A DNA stretch of 48,385 nucleotides from Firmicutes bacterium CAG:24053_14 (lineage in GTDB: Bacteria > Bacillota > Clostridia > Oscillospirales > Oscillospiraceae), in assembly GCA_001916715.1 (NCBI GenBank), contig MNSZ01000059.1, positions 1 through 48,385 on the forward strand, in the 5' to 3' direction. The first letter of the stretch is position 1. The number at the start of each line of letters is the position of its first letter. The position numbers and the translations under genes were made by a program. A model generated the notes under the pieces. It was given only the letters and a program-made list of their open reading frames with translations. It did not search any database and had not been told where the DNA came from. Below are positions 37,317 to 45,452 of the stretch, one piece after another.

Positions 37317-38774
37317 TCAAAACTGACCGTAAATAAATGACTGCGCGTCATATCCCGTGCCGTAGCTTCCGAAAATAAGCGACGCAAAAAGCAGCGCCAG
37401 CAGCAGAAGGCAGCGCAGCGGCCACGGCTTATCTGCCGCGCGCTCGGCCTGATCGCCGTGCCTGAAGTGAAGTGTATCGGCGATAAGCATGACGATGCAG
37501 CTCACGGCGGCAACGACAAACTCCCATTTGTCCATGCCCATTGCCGACAAAGGGGCGGCCCAGAGCGGCGAGCCTGCGCAGGCGCGCAGAACGTCTATGG
37601 CGCCGGAAACGGAGCCTGCTTCGAAAAACGTCCATGCGACAGTTGCCAGAACGAACACGCAGAGCATTTGCCACAGCACAGTGAGCTTTCCGTTATCCTC
37701 AAGGTGCAGAGCGTTGCGAACTCTTGCGCGAAGCGGCGCGGTGATGCTCCCAATGACCTGATAAATGCCGTTTAGAAGTCCCCAAACGAGAAAAGAGGTC
37801 GCCGCTCCGTGCCACAGACCGCTGACCGCGAACACGATCAGTACGTTTATGTACTTTCGCGCTTTGCCGCGGCGGTTGCCGCCGAGGGGAATGTAAAGAT
37901 AATCCCGGAACCATGTTGAGAGCGAGATGTGCCACCGACGCCAGAATTCCGCAACGGAGCGGGAAAAATACGGTGTGTTGAAGTTTTCCGTAAGCTTAAA
38001 GCCCATTGCGCGCGCAGAGCCTATGGCCATGTGCGAATATGCTGCAAAGTCGCAGTAGATCTGGATAGAAAAAGCACATGCGGCCGCAATGACCTGAAGC
38101 GAGCCGAAGCTCTGCGGAGAGGCAAACACGGTATCGACCATGACAGCCAGCCTGTCGGCGATAAGCAGCTTCAAAAAAGCGCCGTAGGCAAAGCGGAAAA
38201 GCCCGACTCGCACATCTCGCCACGAAAATTCGTGCCGCTGCTCAAACTGCGGCAAAAGTCTGTCGGCTCTTGCAATGGGGCCTGACAGCAGCGAGGGGAA
38301 AAACGACAGGAACAGAGCGCTCTTTACAAAATCCTTTTCGGCAGGAACTTTCCCGCGATATACGTCGATAAGATAGCCCATCGCCGCAAAGAAATAAAAC
38401 GATATCCCGGCAGGGAGCAGAAGCTTCGGCACGGCAGCCGTCCAGTCAAGCCCGAGGACAGCCAAGGCGCTTTTTATAACGCCTGCTGCAAAGCCGAGGT
38501 ATTTAAATAATGTAAGAAGCCCTATAAACAGCGCCAGCATGAAAACAAGCAGCGCCTTCTGCGGCTTCTTTTCAAGCCTGCGCGCGGCAAAATAAACAGC
38601 TATCGACGAGCCGACGAGAAAAGGCAGATACTCGGGGCCTGCGCACGCATAGAAAAACCAGCTGCCGATAAGCAGCCAAAGGTTCCTGCACTTTTGCGGC
38701 AGAAGAAAATATATTAAAACCGTTACCGGGAAAAATGCAAAATAGGACGGCGATAAAAAACTCAAAATATGCAA
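37317..38774 (-). CDS. MBOAT-family O-acyltransferase
   Basis: 485 residues; GGAG 5 bases before the ATG. About 11 TM spans. MBOAT core motifs: LLPAGISFYFFAAMGYLIDV, SVAEFWRRWHISLSTWFRDY, LYIPLGGNRRGKARKY and the active-site His in VSGLWHGAATSFLVWGLLNG. It passes acyl groups across the membrane, as AlgI/DltB relatives do. AlgI-type is favoured because the partner is an SGNH protein and no D-alanine genes are present. First gene of the two-gene minus-strand operon. Confidence 0.92.
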   Translation of the reverse strand: MHILSFLSPSYFAFFPVTVLIYFLLPQKCRNLWLLIGSWFFYACAGPEYLPFLVGSSIAVYFAARRLEKKPQKALLVFMLALFIGLLTLFKYLGFAAGVIKSALAVLGLDWTAAVPKLLLPAGISFYFFAAMGYLIDVYRGKVPAEKDFVKSALFLSFFPSLLSGPIARADRLLPQFEQRHEFSWRDVRVGLFRFAYGAFLKLLIADRLAVMVDTVFASPQSFGSLQVIAAACAFSIQIYCDFAAYSHMAIGSARAMGFKLTENFNTPYFSRSVAEFWRRWHISLSTWFRDYLYIPLGGNRRGKARKYINVLIVFAVSGLWHGAATSFLVWGLLNGIYQVIGSITAPLRARVRNALHLEDNGKLTVLWQMLCVFVLATVAWTFFEAGSVSGAIDVLRACAGSPLWAAPLSAMGMDKWEFVVAAVSCIVMLIADTLHFRHGDQAERAADKPWPLRCLLLLALLFASLIFGSYGTGYDAQSFIYGQF

Positions 38775-38799
38775 CTCCAGTCAAACAGACATTCGCTTT

Positions 38800-38828
38800 A
38801 TTTTACACGCTGCGCGAGGAGCTGTCAA
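38800..38828 (-). promoter_or_regulatory. promoter of the MBOAT-SGNH operon
   Basis: On the minus strand: TTGACA (38823-38828), 17-base spacer, TAAAAT (38800-38805), ~20 bases before the MBOAT start. The remaining gap to cstA (38829-39015) holds a GGCGG/CCGCC stem but no convincing plus-strand promoter. Confidence 0.75.
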
Positions 38829-39015
38829 TTTCTCCTGTACGTATTTGCCGGCTGAAATATCATTAGACTGTCAGAAACATTAACAAATTATTAACGAATA
38901 TTGCGAGCCTTGATATGGATATTAACATGCTATGACACTAAAATAACAATCATCAGGGCGCGGCGGTTTTTGGCACCGTCCGCCGAAATTCACCTGTTAT
39001 AAGGAGGGAAACATT

Positions 39016-40494
39016 GTGATAACATTCATAATCGGTCTCGTGATGCTTTTCGGAGGCGCTGCGCTTTACGGCAAGCTCTGTGAAAAGGTTTTCGGACCGG
39101 ACGACCGTAAAACTCCGGCTTACACGAAAAACGACGGAGTTGACTACGTTCCCATGAAGGGCTGGAAAAACAGCCTTATCAACCTTCTGAACATTGCCGG
39201 TACCGGCCCCATTCTCGGACCTATACAGGGCATCCTGTTCGGACCCATCGCATTCATAACCATCCCCATCGGCAACGTCATCGGCGGCGCAATGCACGAC
39301 TATTTCTCCGGCATGATCTGCCTGCGCGACGGCGGCACTCAGATGCCCGACATGGTCAAAAGGTACACCAATAAGGGCATATTCACGGTTTACAACATCT
39401 TTGTCTGCCTGCTCCTGCTGCTTGTCGGCGCTGTGTTTATCTACACCCCCGGCGACATTGCCGCAACCCAGGTCTTTAACTTCTCGGGCGCTGCCAACGC
39501 GACCTCGACATGGGTCATCTACGGCGTTATCTTTATTTACTACCTAGTTGCGACCGTATTCCCCATCGACAAGATCATCGGCCGCATTTACCCGATCTTC
39601 GGCGGCATCCTGCTGTTCTCGGCAATCGGCGTTTTCATCGGCCTGTTTGTCAAGGGCTATCCCCTCGTTGAGGTGTGGAACAACGTTTGGGAATATAACG
39701 GCGTGTTCAACTACAGCGAGTATTTCGCAAACGGCCACTTCTTCCCGATATTCTTCGTAACCGTCGCCTGCGGCATACTCTCCGGCTTCCATTCCACCCA
39801 GACGGCTATCATCTCGCGCACCATGAAGAGCGAGCGTCAGGGACGCAACACCTTCTATAACATGATGATCCTCGAGGGCTTCATCGCAATGGTTTGGGCG
39901 GCAGGCGCAATGGGCGTTTATAACCTCGGTCTTCAGGCGGCCGACGCATCCCTCGCAACCAAAACCGTCGGTATAGTCTGCAAGGATATCCTCGGCAGTG
40001 TCGGCGGCATCATCGCTCTGCTCGGCGTTATCGTCCTGCCCATCACCTCGGGCGACACCGCGCTGCGCGCACTGCGCATGTCGGTGGCCGACACACTGCA
40101 CATCAAGCAGGACTCCAACGGCAAGCGCCTTGCTCTGTCGGCAATCATCTTCGCCCTCGTCGCGGCCATCCTCGTCTGGGCGAAGTCCAGCCCCGCCGGC
40201 TTCACCATTCTGTGGCGCTACTTCGCGTGGGCAAACCAGACTCTGGCTCTGTTCGCGTTCGTCTGCATCTCCGTTTGGATGTTTGAAAACGGCAAGAGCA
40301 AGTGGGTTTGGATGCCTCTCATCCCCGGCGCGTTCTACGCATTTGTCACCATTACCTATATCATGAATGCGTCTATCGGCTTCAACCTGCCCTGGACTGC
40401 GGCTTACATTATCGGCACTGTCTGCGCTGCTGCCTACCTCGTCGGCATCATCATGTATGGCAAAAAGCGCGTGGCAAAAGTGAAGCTCGCATAA
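39016..40494 (+). CDS. cstA: CstA-family carbon-starvation/peptide-pyruvate transporter
   Basis: 492 residues from a GTG start (AAGGAGGG 6-7 bases upstream). About 13 TM spans. CstA marks: DGVDYVPMKGWKNSLINLLN, IAGTGPILGPIQGILFGPIA, GGAMHDYFSGMICLRDGGTQ, GFHSTQTAIISRTMKSERQG and PITSGDTALRALRMSVAD. Members import peptides or pyruvate under carbon limitation. Shorter than E. coli CstA (~700) but usual for the clostridial form. Single gene with terminator; no paired LytS-type sensor next to it. Confidence 0.93.
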   Translation: MITFIIGLVMLFGGAALYGKLCEKVFGPDDRKTPAYTKNDGVDYVPMKGWKNSLINLLNIAGTGPILGPIQGILFGPIAFITIPIGNVIGGAMHDYFSGMICLRDGGTQMPDMVKRYTNKGIFTVYNIFVCLLLLLVGAVFIYTPGDIAATQVFNFSGAANATSTWVIYGVIFIYYLVATVFPIDKIIGRIYPIFGGILLFSAIGVFIGLFVKGYPLVEVWNNVWEYNGVFNYSEYFANGHFFPIFFVTVACGILSGFHSTQTAIISRTMKSERQGRNTFYNMMILEGFIAMVWAAGAMGVYNLGLQAADASLATKTVGIVCKDILGSVGGIIALLGVIVLPITSGDTALRALRMSVADTLHIKQDSNGKRLALSAIIFALVAAILVWAKSSPAGFTILWRYFAWANQTLALFAFVCISVWMFENGKSKWVWMPLIPGAFYAFVTITYIMNASIGFNLPWTAAYIIGTVCAAAYLVGIIMYGKKRVAKVKLA

Positions 40495-40517
40495 ATACAT
40501 ACCTGCAAAATACGTTT

Positions 40518-40543
40518 AAAGGCGGTCTTTTGACCGCCTTTTT
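40518..40543 (+). terminator. terminator of cstA
   Basis: Perfect 10-pair stem AAAGGCGGTC (40518-40527) / GACCGCCTTT (40532-40541), tetraloop TTTT, T-run. Confidence 0.9.
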
Positions 40544-40666
40544 CTATTCGTTTTCATCATTCGAAACGTACATTTCCTCGCACTCTTTCTGCGCCTCGAT
40601 CATTATCCGCAGCGCCTCCTCGGAAGCGCGCATGAGCGTGTAGTACATCTCTTCAAAATCCGGCAT
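40544..40666 (-). CDS. small acidic protein divergent from the XRE array
   Basis: 40 residues from the ATG at 40666; GGAGGTGAT stands 6 bases upstream, far better than the longer in-frame start at 40828, which crosses the operators. The peptide MPDFEEMYYTLMRASEEAL... is one long acidic helix ending in SNDENE. It faces the first XRE gene across the two palindromes, so its transcription should be controlled by those regulators. Function unknown; possibly a phage- or TA-like accessory. Confidence 0.7.
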   Translation of the reverse strand: MPDFEEMYYTLMRASEEALRIMIEAQKECEEMYVSNDENE

Positions 40667-40688
40667 GATATCACCTCCAGGGTATAGT

Positions 40689-40732
40689 TTATGCGAATTT
40701 CGCATAAAAATCAATATGCAATATTCGCATAT
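40689..40732. promoter_or_regulatory. two palindromic operators between the small gene and XRE genes
   Basis: O1 (40689-40707) is a perfect inverted repeat with half-site TTATGCGAA around a single central base. O2 (40714-40732) is an imperfect copy (ATATGC / GCATAT). Their centres are 25 bp apart. Position in the divergent gap points to autoregulation by one or more of the XRE proteins. Confidence 0.72.
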
Positions 40733-40757
40733 CATAAAATCGTGCAGGGTGATATTA

Positions 40758-40955
40758 ATGTACAAACGACTGCGCGATATGCGCGAGGACAAAGATCTCA
40801 AGCAGCGTGAGATGGCCGAGATCCTCAACGTGAGCCAAACGACATATTCACGCTATGAAAGCGGCGAGCTTGACATACCAAGCGCCGCACTTATAAAGCT
40901 TGCCGACTTTTACAACGTCAGCGTGGACTATATCCTCGGCAGGGTAGACGAATGA
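40758..40955 (+). CDS. XRE-family regulator 1
   Basis: 65 residues from the ATG at 40758 (GGGTGAT 5 bases upstream); a longer frame would read through the operators. A single Cro/CI-type HTH: LKQREMAEILNVSQTTYSRY covers helices 2-3, then SGELDIPSAALIKLADFYNV and SVDYILGRVDE. There is no ligand or dimer domain beyond the HTH. Nearly identical to regulator 3. Overlaps regulator 2 by 4 bases (ATGA). Confidence 0.9.
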   Translation: MYKRLRDMREDKDLKQREMAEILNVSQTTYSRYESGELDIPSAALIKLADFYNVSVDYILGRVDE

Positions 40956-41161
40956 TGCAAAAATATCAGCGTATTCGGGATTTGAGAGAAGATGCAGACC
41001 TCACGCAGAAGCAGGTAGGGGAGGCAATAAACGTTCCGCAGCGGACATATGCCTATTATGAGAGCGGACAGCGAATGGTGCCGCCGCAGGTTTTGTGCGC
41101 TCTTGCGGACTTTTATAATGTCAGTGTAGACTATATCCTTGGCAGGGTGGATGAAATGTAA
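40952..41161 (+). CDS. XRE-family regulator 2
   Basis: 69 residues. HTH with LTQKQVGEAINVPQRTYAYY and SGQRMVPPQVLCALADFYNV, ending SVDYILGRVDEM. It shares the C-terminal ADFYNVSVDYILGRVDE block with its neighbours but has a different recognition helix (VPQRTYAYYE), so it should bind another site. ATG overlaps the stop of regulator 1, and its own stop shares one base with the start of regulator 3. Confidence 0.9.
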   Translation: MMQKYQRIRDLREDADLTQKQVGEAINVPQRTYAYYESGQRMVPPQVLCALADFYNVSVDYILGRVDEM

Positions 41162-41358
41162 TGTACAAACGACTGCGCGATATGCGCGAGGACAAAGATC
41201 TCAAGCAGCGCGAGCTGGCGAAAATTCTCAACGTGAGCCAAACTACATATTCACGCTATGAAAGCGGCGAGCTTGACATACCCAGCGCCGCACTTATAAA
41301 GCTTGCCGACTTTTACAACGTCAGCGTGGACTATATCCTCGGCAGAACGGATAAATAG
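41161..41358 (+). CDS. XRE-family regulator 3
   Basis: 65 residues, near-copy of regulator 1: the recognition helix VSQTTYSRYES is identical. Differences are M19L, E21K in helix 2 and V63T, E65K at the end. It should recognise the same operator as regulator 1, with altered helix-2 charge. Last gene of the array before a terminator. Confidence 0.9.
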   Translation: MYKRLRDMREDKDLKQRELAKILNVSQTTYSRYESGELDIPSAALIKLADFYNVSVDYILGRTDK

Positions 41359-41365
41359 ACGGCAA

Positions 41366-41398
41366 AAGCCCGGACGATCGACCGATCGTCCGGGTTTT
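41366..41398. terminator. bidirectional terminator, XRE array / ABC operon 1
   Basis: 12-base arms CCCGGACGATCG (41369-41380) and CGATCGTCCGGG (41383-41394) with AAAA before and TTTT after, so it can end transcription from both sides. Confidence 0.85.
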
Positions 41399-41411
41399 GT
41401 GTATTTTATAC

Positions 41412-42206
41412 TCAGCTTAAAAGCATGCGGTCGTTATCCAGCGCCTTGCCGGAGCCTGCCTTGAAACGGTCGAGGAAGTCCTGCACGGTCATGCCGTCGC
41501 GCTCTGCGCCCGATACGTCCATGATAATATTGCCCTTATCCATCATCAGCGTGCGGTTGCCGAGATCGAGCGCCGACTGCATGTTATGGGTGATCATCAT
41601 GCATGTGATGTTGTCTTTGGCCACGATGCTCTTTGTAAGCTCCAGAACCTTTTCTGCCGTTCCGGGGTCGAGAGCCGCCGTGTGCTCGTCAAGGAGCAGA
41701 AGCTTCGGCGGAACAACAGTCGCCATGAGCAGCGTAAGCGCCTGGCGCTGGCCGCCGGAGAGCAGTCCGACAGGCTGTGTGAGTCTGTCCTCAAGCCCCA
41801 TGTCCAGAAGCGCAAGCTTTTCGCGGAACATTGCGCGGTCGGCCTTGGTTATGTGCGAAAACCATCCGCCGCTTTTTGCCGCCATTGCGAGGTTTTCCTC
41901 GATACTCATGCCCGGTGCGCTGCCGCGCATGGGGTCCTGAAACAGGCGGCCGATCATGCGAGCGCGCTTGTGCTCGGGCATGAAGGTAATATCGCGCCCG
42001 TCAAGCTCGATGCTTCCGCTGTCGGTGAAGAAGCTGCCGGCGATGGCGTTAAATAGCGTTGATTTTCCTGCGCCGTTTGCGCCGATTATGGTGATGAAGT
42101 CGCCGTCGTGAACGTCAAGGGTAAGTCCGCTCAGCGCGGTTTTTTCGTTGACCGTTCCGGGATTGAAGGTCTTGCTGATGTTGTTGAGCTTCAGCATGTC
42201 ACACAC
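41412..42206 (-). CDS. TrpX-type ABC importer 1, ATP-binding protein
   Basis: 264 residues. Walker A IIGANGAGKSTLFNAIAGSF, signature LLSGGQRQALTLLMA, Walker B KLLLLDEHTAALDPGTAEKV and the switch His in MMITHNMQ. It powers the importer formed with the permease and lipoprotein encoded upstream. Overlaps the permease gene by 8 bases. Closely similar to the ATPase at 47458 (same LLLLDEHTAALDP block), so the two systems are paralogues. Confidence 0.94.
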   Translation of the reverse strand: MCDMLKLNNISKTFNPGTVNEKTALSGLTLDVHDGDFITIIGANGAGKSTLFNAIAGSFFTDSGSIELDGRDITFMPEHKRARMIGRLFQDPMRGSAPGMSIEENLAMAAKSGGWFSHITKADRAMFREKLALLDMGLEDRLTQPVGLLSGGQRQALTLLMATVVPPKLLLLDEHTAALDPGTAEKVLELTKSIVAKDNITCMMITHNMQSALDLGNRTLMMDKGNIIMDVSGAERDGMTVQDFLDRFKAGSGKALDNDRMLLS

Positions 42207-43131
42207 CGCCTTTCTGCGTTTTTATCCCCATGCGCCGCTTTATCATCGGCATCTGCTTTTTGAGATAGGGGATGGAGATGGCAAGCACGACGATTATAGA
42301 GGATATGAGCTTGAGCATGAATGCCGGCATATCAAAGCGCAGTGCGATGGTGTAAACGAGCCTGAACAAAACGGAGCCGAGCACAACGCCGACTGCGCGA
42401 GTGAATATGCCGCCCTTGCCCATGATAACGCCGCCGATGAGCAGCGAGGCCAGGGCGATGGTCACCATGCCGGTGCCGATGTTTATATCGACTGCCTTCT
42501 GCGACTGCGCCAGCAGGCAGCCGGACAGCGCCGTGAACGAGCCTGCGATGCACAGACCTATGATGGTCGTGAAAGCGGTGTTTATTGACGATGAGCGAAC
42601 CATGTCGGGATTGTTGCCCGTTGCGCGGATGGCAAGGCCGAGGCGCGTTTTCAAAAACAGCGTCAGCAGAACAAGTATCACGATGACCGCGATCAGCGCG
42701 ACGGCGAGCTTATACTGCTTTGCGAAAACCGTACCCTTGAGAAGATCCTTCATCAGCGAGAACACTGTATCGACCTTGTTCATGTTAAGCAGCGATGAGC
42801 CGCCCATGATCGCAATGTTTATTGAATAAAGTCCGGTGTTTACGATGATGCCGGCAAGCAGACTGTCAACGCCGAGCTTGGTCTGCAATATGGCGGTGAC
42901 AAAGCCCGAGCATATGCCGGCGGCCATCGCGGCAGGTATCGCAAGATACGGATGCCCCGAGATGACAACTATCGCGCCGACTGCGGCGCCGAGGGTAAAG
43001 CAGCCGTCGGTGGACAGGTCGCACACGTTGAGCATGCTGTAGCTCAAATACAGCGCAAGCACTGTCAGCGAGCAGATAAGTCCCAGCTCAAGCGCTGTCT
43101 GCCCAAGGCTCAGTATCGTTGCAATATCCAT
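42199..43131 (-). CDS. TrpX-type ABC importer 1, permease
   Basis: 310 residues, about eight TM spans, of the LivH-like/BPD_transp_2 permease class used with ABC_sub_bind lipoproteins. Marks: LYLSYSMLNVCDLSTDGCFT, GLAIRATGNNPDMVRSSSIN (the cytoplasmic coupling loop), and ALSGCLLAQSQKAVDINIGT. It forms the membrane channel. It lies 45 bases after the substrate-binding protein and overlaps the ATPase gene. Confidence 0.93.
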   Translation of the reverse strand: MDIATILSLGQTALELGLICSLTVLALYLSYSMLNVCDLSTDGCFTLGAAVGAIVVISGHPYLAIPAAMAAGICSGFVTAILQTKLGVDSLLAGIIVNTGLYSINIAIMGGSSLLNMNKVDTVFSLMKDLLKGTVFAKQYKLAVALIAVIVILVLLTLFLKTRLGLAIRATGNNPDMVRSSSINTAFTTIIGLCIAGSFTALSGCLLAQSQKAVDINIGTGMVTIALASLLIGGVIMGKGGIFTRAVGVVLGSVLFRLVYTIALRFDMPAFMLKLISSIIVVLAISIPYLKKQMPMIKRRMGIKTQKGGV

Positions 43132-43175
43132 AACGTTTCCTCTTTCTTATATGCTGTGTGCGATGGTGTTTCTAT

Positions 43176-44240
43176 TTACTGCTGAACGTCGCTGAAGCTC
43201 TCGGCAGTGGTGATGGTGTTTATCTTGGTGCAGTAGGGCTCGAATGCCTTTGCAACGGTGTCGTAGTCGTAGCCGAGCTCGGTGCAGATCTCGGTGTTGA
43301 TGGTTGCGGTGCCGTTATCGAAAGTCTTGACTGCCAGAGTTGCAGGGTCTGCGCCGTTAATGAGGATGTCTGCTACCATGTTTGCGGTCTCAACGCCGAG
43401 GTTTGCGTAGTCGACGCCGTAGCCGAGGAATGCGCCGTTGAGTGCGAATGAGTCTGCGCCGGCGAATTGGGGGATGCCTGCCTTTGCGAGGGTCTCGTAG
43501 ATAGCAAGCTCTGCCTTCATGATGGTATTGTCGGTCGGGGTGAAGACGGCGTCAACGCCGTCTGCTACCATTGCCTGAGCTGCGAGCATGACCTCGTCTG
43601 CGGTGGAGCCGGTGTGCTCAACGATCTCAACGCCCTTGTCGGTGAGATACTTTTTAGCTGCTTCGATGGATGCTGCGGAGGAGTCCTGGCCAACGTCATA
43701 CAGCAGGCCGATCTTCTTTGCGTCGGGGTCGTTTGCGAAGATGAGGTTCATGATCGCGTCTGCGTCGAGGTAGTCGCTGGTGCCGGTGACGTTTGCGCCC
43801 GGCTTATCGAGACTTTCAACAAGCTCTGCACCCACGGGGGCGGAAACTGCGGAGAACACAACGGGGATCTCGTTATCCTCGGTCAGCGCCTGCATGCGCA
43901 TCGCAACGGGAGTTGCAACGCCGATCATGAGGTCAACGTCGTCTGCGATGAAGTTCGAGATGATCTGCTCCATAACGGTCGCGTCTGCGTTGCAGTTATC
44001 GTAGCTTACCTTGAAGGTAACGCCCTTTTCCTCACCGATGGCCTTGAGCTGAGACTGGATGTTCTCGACGATCTGGTTGAGGGAAGCGTCGTCAACATAG
44101 TTGCATATGCCAACCTTGTAGACCTTTGCGCTGTCGCCGCTTCCGTTATCGCTGCCGTTGCTGCTGCATGCGCAGAGGGTGAATACCATTGCCAGTGCGC
44201 ATACGAGCGCGAGTGCCTTCTTGATGATGCTGTTTTTCAT
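43176..44240 (-). CDS. TrpX-type ABC importer 1, substrate-binding lipoprotein
   Basis: 354 residues from the ATG at 44240 (GGAGG 8 bases upstream). Lipoprotein signal: KNSIIKKALALVCALAMV then LCAC with the lipid Cys, followed by a Ser/Asn/Gly linker. ABC_sub_bind (COG2984) fold: KVYKVGICNYVDDASLNQIV, PVVFSAVSAPVGAELVESL, VTGTSDYLDADAIM and VFTPTDNTIM. Family members bind tryptophan or other aromatic amino acids in characterised cases. Here the T-box upstream supports an amino acid ligand. Which one is not decided. Confidence 0.92.
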   Translation of the reverse strand: MKNSIIKKALALVCALAMVFTLCACSSNGSDNGSGDSAKVYKVGICNYVDDASLNQIVENIQSQLKAIGEEKGVTFKVSYDNCNADATVMEQIISNFIADDVDLMIGVATPVAMRMQALTEDNEIPVVFSAVSAPVGAELVESLDKPGANVTGTSDYLDADAIMNLIFANDPDAKKIGLLYDVGQDSSAASIEAAKKYLTDKGVEIVEHTGSTADEVMLAAQAMVADGVDAVFTPTDNTIMKAELAIYETLAKAGIPQFAGADSFALNGAFLGYGVDYANLGVETANMVADILINGADPATLAVKTFDNGTATINTEICTELGYDYDTVAKAFEPYCTKINTITTAESFSDVQQ

Positions 44241-44300
44241 TGTTTTTTCCTCCAAAAATGTTTTTTGTAGCTTGGGTGCAGATGGAGGGGAGCTTGCTTA

Positions 44301-44580
44301 AAAAATAAAAAAAGCAGCCTCCTATCCCAACAATGGGACAAGAGCTGCGCTCCTGCGATACCACCCAAATTGACGAAAAATTCGTCCGCTCGCTTATGCG
44401 TACCATCATACGCACCCCGATTGATAACGGGAGGGATCCCGTCGGCATCTACTCAAGCAAACGCTTTTTCAAGCCGCCCTCCGAAGTCCATTCATTCCGC
44501 ACCGACGACCGTGATCTCACCACCCACGGTTCTCTTAACAACGGCTTCCCGGAACTACTACTCTTCGTCACAGGTTTGAT
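44301..44580 (-). promoter_or_regulatory. T-box leader of ABC importer 1
   Basis: Read on the minus strand. Stem I has AGAGTAGTAG, the distal GGTGAGA with ACCGTG/CACGGT, and the apical GGAATGAATGGACTTCGGAG. The linker GAGTAGATGCCGACGGG follows, then stem III ACGGG/CCCGT. The T-box core GGGTGGTATCGC is at forward 44355-44366. The terminator GCAGC..GCTGC stem (44313-44347) is followed by a T7 run. Uncharged tRNA would stabilise the antiterminator and turn on the importer. The specifier codon is not certain: bases just before AGTAGA read TTG or CTT, and the TGG in the apical block is not the specifier. Confidence 0.88.
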
Positions 44581-44586
44581 GCTTGC

Positions 44587-44614
44587 ATTATAGCACCGGA
44601 TTTCATCTTGTCAA
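44587..44614 (-). promoter_or_regulatory. promoter of the T-box/ABC 1 operon
   Basis: On the minus strand: TTGACA (44609-44614), 16-base spacer, TATAAT (44587-44592). Confidence 0.8.
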
Positions 44615-44661
44615 GACCCAATTTAAAATTTTTTCGGAAAAGATTTTTTGCACATTCCCTC

Positions 44662-44690
44662 TTGCAATGGAGCGCGCGATCGGTTATAAT
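44662..44690 (+). promoter_or_regulatory. plus-strand promoter before the SLH remnant / ABC 2 operon
   Basis: TTGCAA (44662-44667), 17-base spacer, TATAAT (44685-44690). It is the only strong plus-strand promoter seen before ABC system 2, although ~760 bases upstream of its first gene. Confidence 0.65.
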
Positions 44691-44729
44691 GCATACAAAC
44701 TTGATAGGGATTCAAATTTTTTTGCAAAG

Positions 44730-44749
44730 CAGTTAGCAGCTGCTAACTG
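44730..44749. repeat. 20-bp perfect palindrome at the SLH boundary
   Basis: CAGTTAGCAG/CTGCTAACTG with no loop, flanked by TTTTTTTGC and GCAAAAAT. It ends exactly where SLH homology starts. Confidence 0.75.
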
Positions 44750-45230
44750 GCAAAAATCAGAAAAGGCAATAATGTGGGCCGTAGAAAACGGCATCACCAA
44801 GGGCACGACGGATACGACCTTCAGTCCCAACGCCGTCTGCACCCGTGCACAGATCGTTGTGTTCCTGTACCGCGCATCCGGAGATGATGCGTCGAATCTG
44901 AAGCTCCGGTTTACCGATGTTCCGGCAAACGTATGGTGCGCCGAGGCCGTCGCATGGGCGGTTTCCAAAGGCATAACCAACGGAACCACGGCAACGACAT
45001 TCAGCCCGAATACAGCAGCAACACGCGGCATGGTTGTAACCGTTCTGGGACGTGCAGCAGGTGCTCAGGGCGATACGGCTTCGGCTGCAAAGTTTAAGGA
45101 TGTTGTGTCTTCACACTATGCGGCACCGTATATTGGCTGGGCAGCAGCTAACAAGATTGTTTTGGGTACCTCGGATACAACCTTTGCACCGAATGCTGCT
45201 ATTACACGTGAGCAGTTTATACGGCAATGA
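44748..45230 (+). pseudogene. SLH-domain protein remnant
   Basis: About 160 codons with three S-layer-homology repeats: KAIMWAVENGITKGTTDTTF, AVAWAVSKGITNGTTATTFS and IGWAAANKIVLGTSDTTFAP, each followed by an (A/C)TR motif. The protein they came from would bind cell-wall polymer. Both ends are missing: no signal peptide or passenger, and the third repeat stops at TREQFIRQ instead of completing. The open frame extends upstream to 44583 but that part is unlike SLH and crosses a promoter. A relic captured between two ABC operons. Confidence 0.78.
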
Positions 45231-45394
45231 GCAACTGCACTGCACGCAATATGATGAGCACCGGCAGACGCGAAATGTCTGCGTCCTCCTATTTCAGCTT
45301 TACTAAGGTCTGCTATGCAGGCCGATATTTTGCTGCTCTCAATTCTACCGATCGGTGCGAATGTCCTTGTACGGTTTTCTGATGCAGGAAATCT

Positions 45395-45430
45395 CAGGGT
45401 GTTGCCGGCTCGGCAGCACCCTGTTTTTTT
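45395..45430 (+). terminator. strong terminator/attenuator just before ABC system 2
   Basis: 13-pair stem with one G-U (CAGGGTGTTGCCG 45395-45407 / CGGCAGCACCCTG 45411-45423), 3-base loop, T7. The SD of the next gene begins about 10 bases later, so this is either the terminator of the SLH region or an attenuator of the ABC operon. No T-box core or known riboswitch found in 45231-45394. Confidence 0.82.
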
Positions 45431-45452
45431 AATCAAAAAGGAGAAAAACGTT

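Larger units (their letters stand above)
40758..41358 (+). repeat. tandem duplication of an XRE gene around a third one
   Basis: 40758-40955 and 41161-41358 align without gaps (offset 403). The first 49 bases match exactly; six of the differences fall within 18 bases (codons 17-22), the rest are scattered or at the 3' end. Confidence 0.85.

Noticed and set aside
44461..44520. TGG in the T-box apical block as a Trp specifier.
   Set aside because: That GAATGGAC block is the conserved distal part of stem I, not the specifier loop, so it says nothing on the cognate tRNA.
44583..44747. Coding start of the SLH protein at 44583.
   Set aside because: The first ~55 codons are unlike a signal peptide or SLH, and they cross two divergent promoters.
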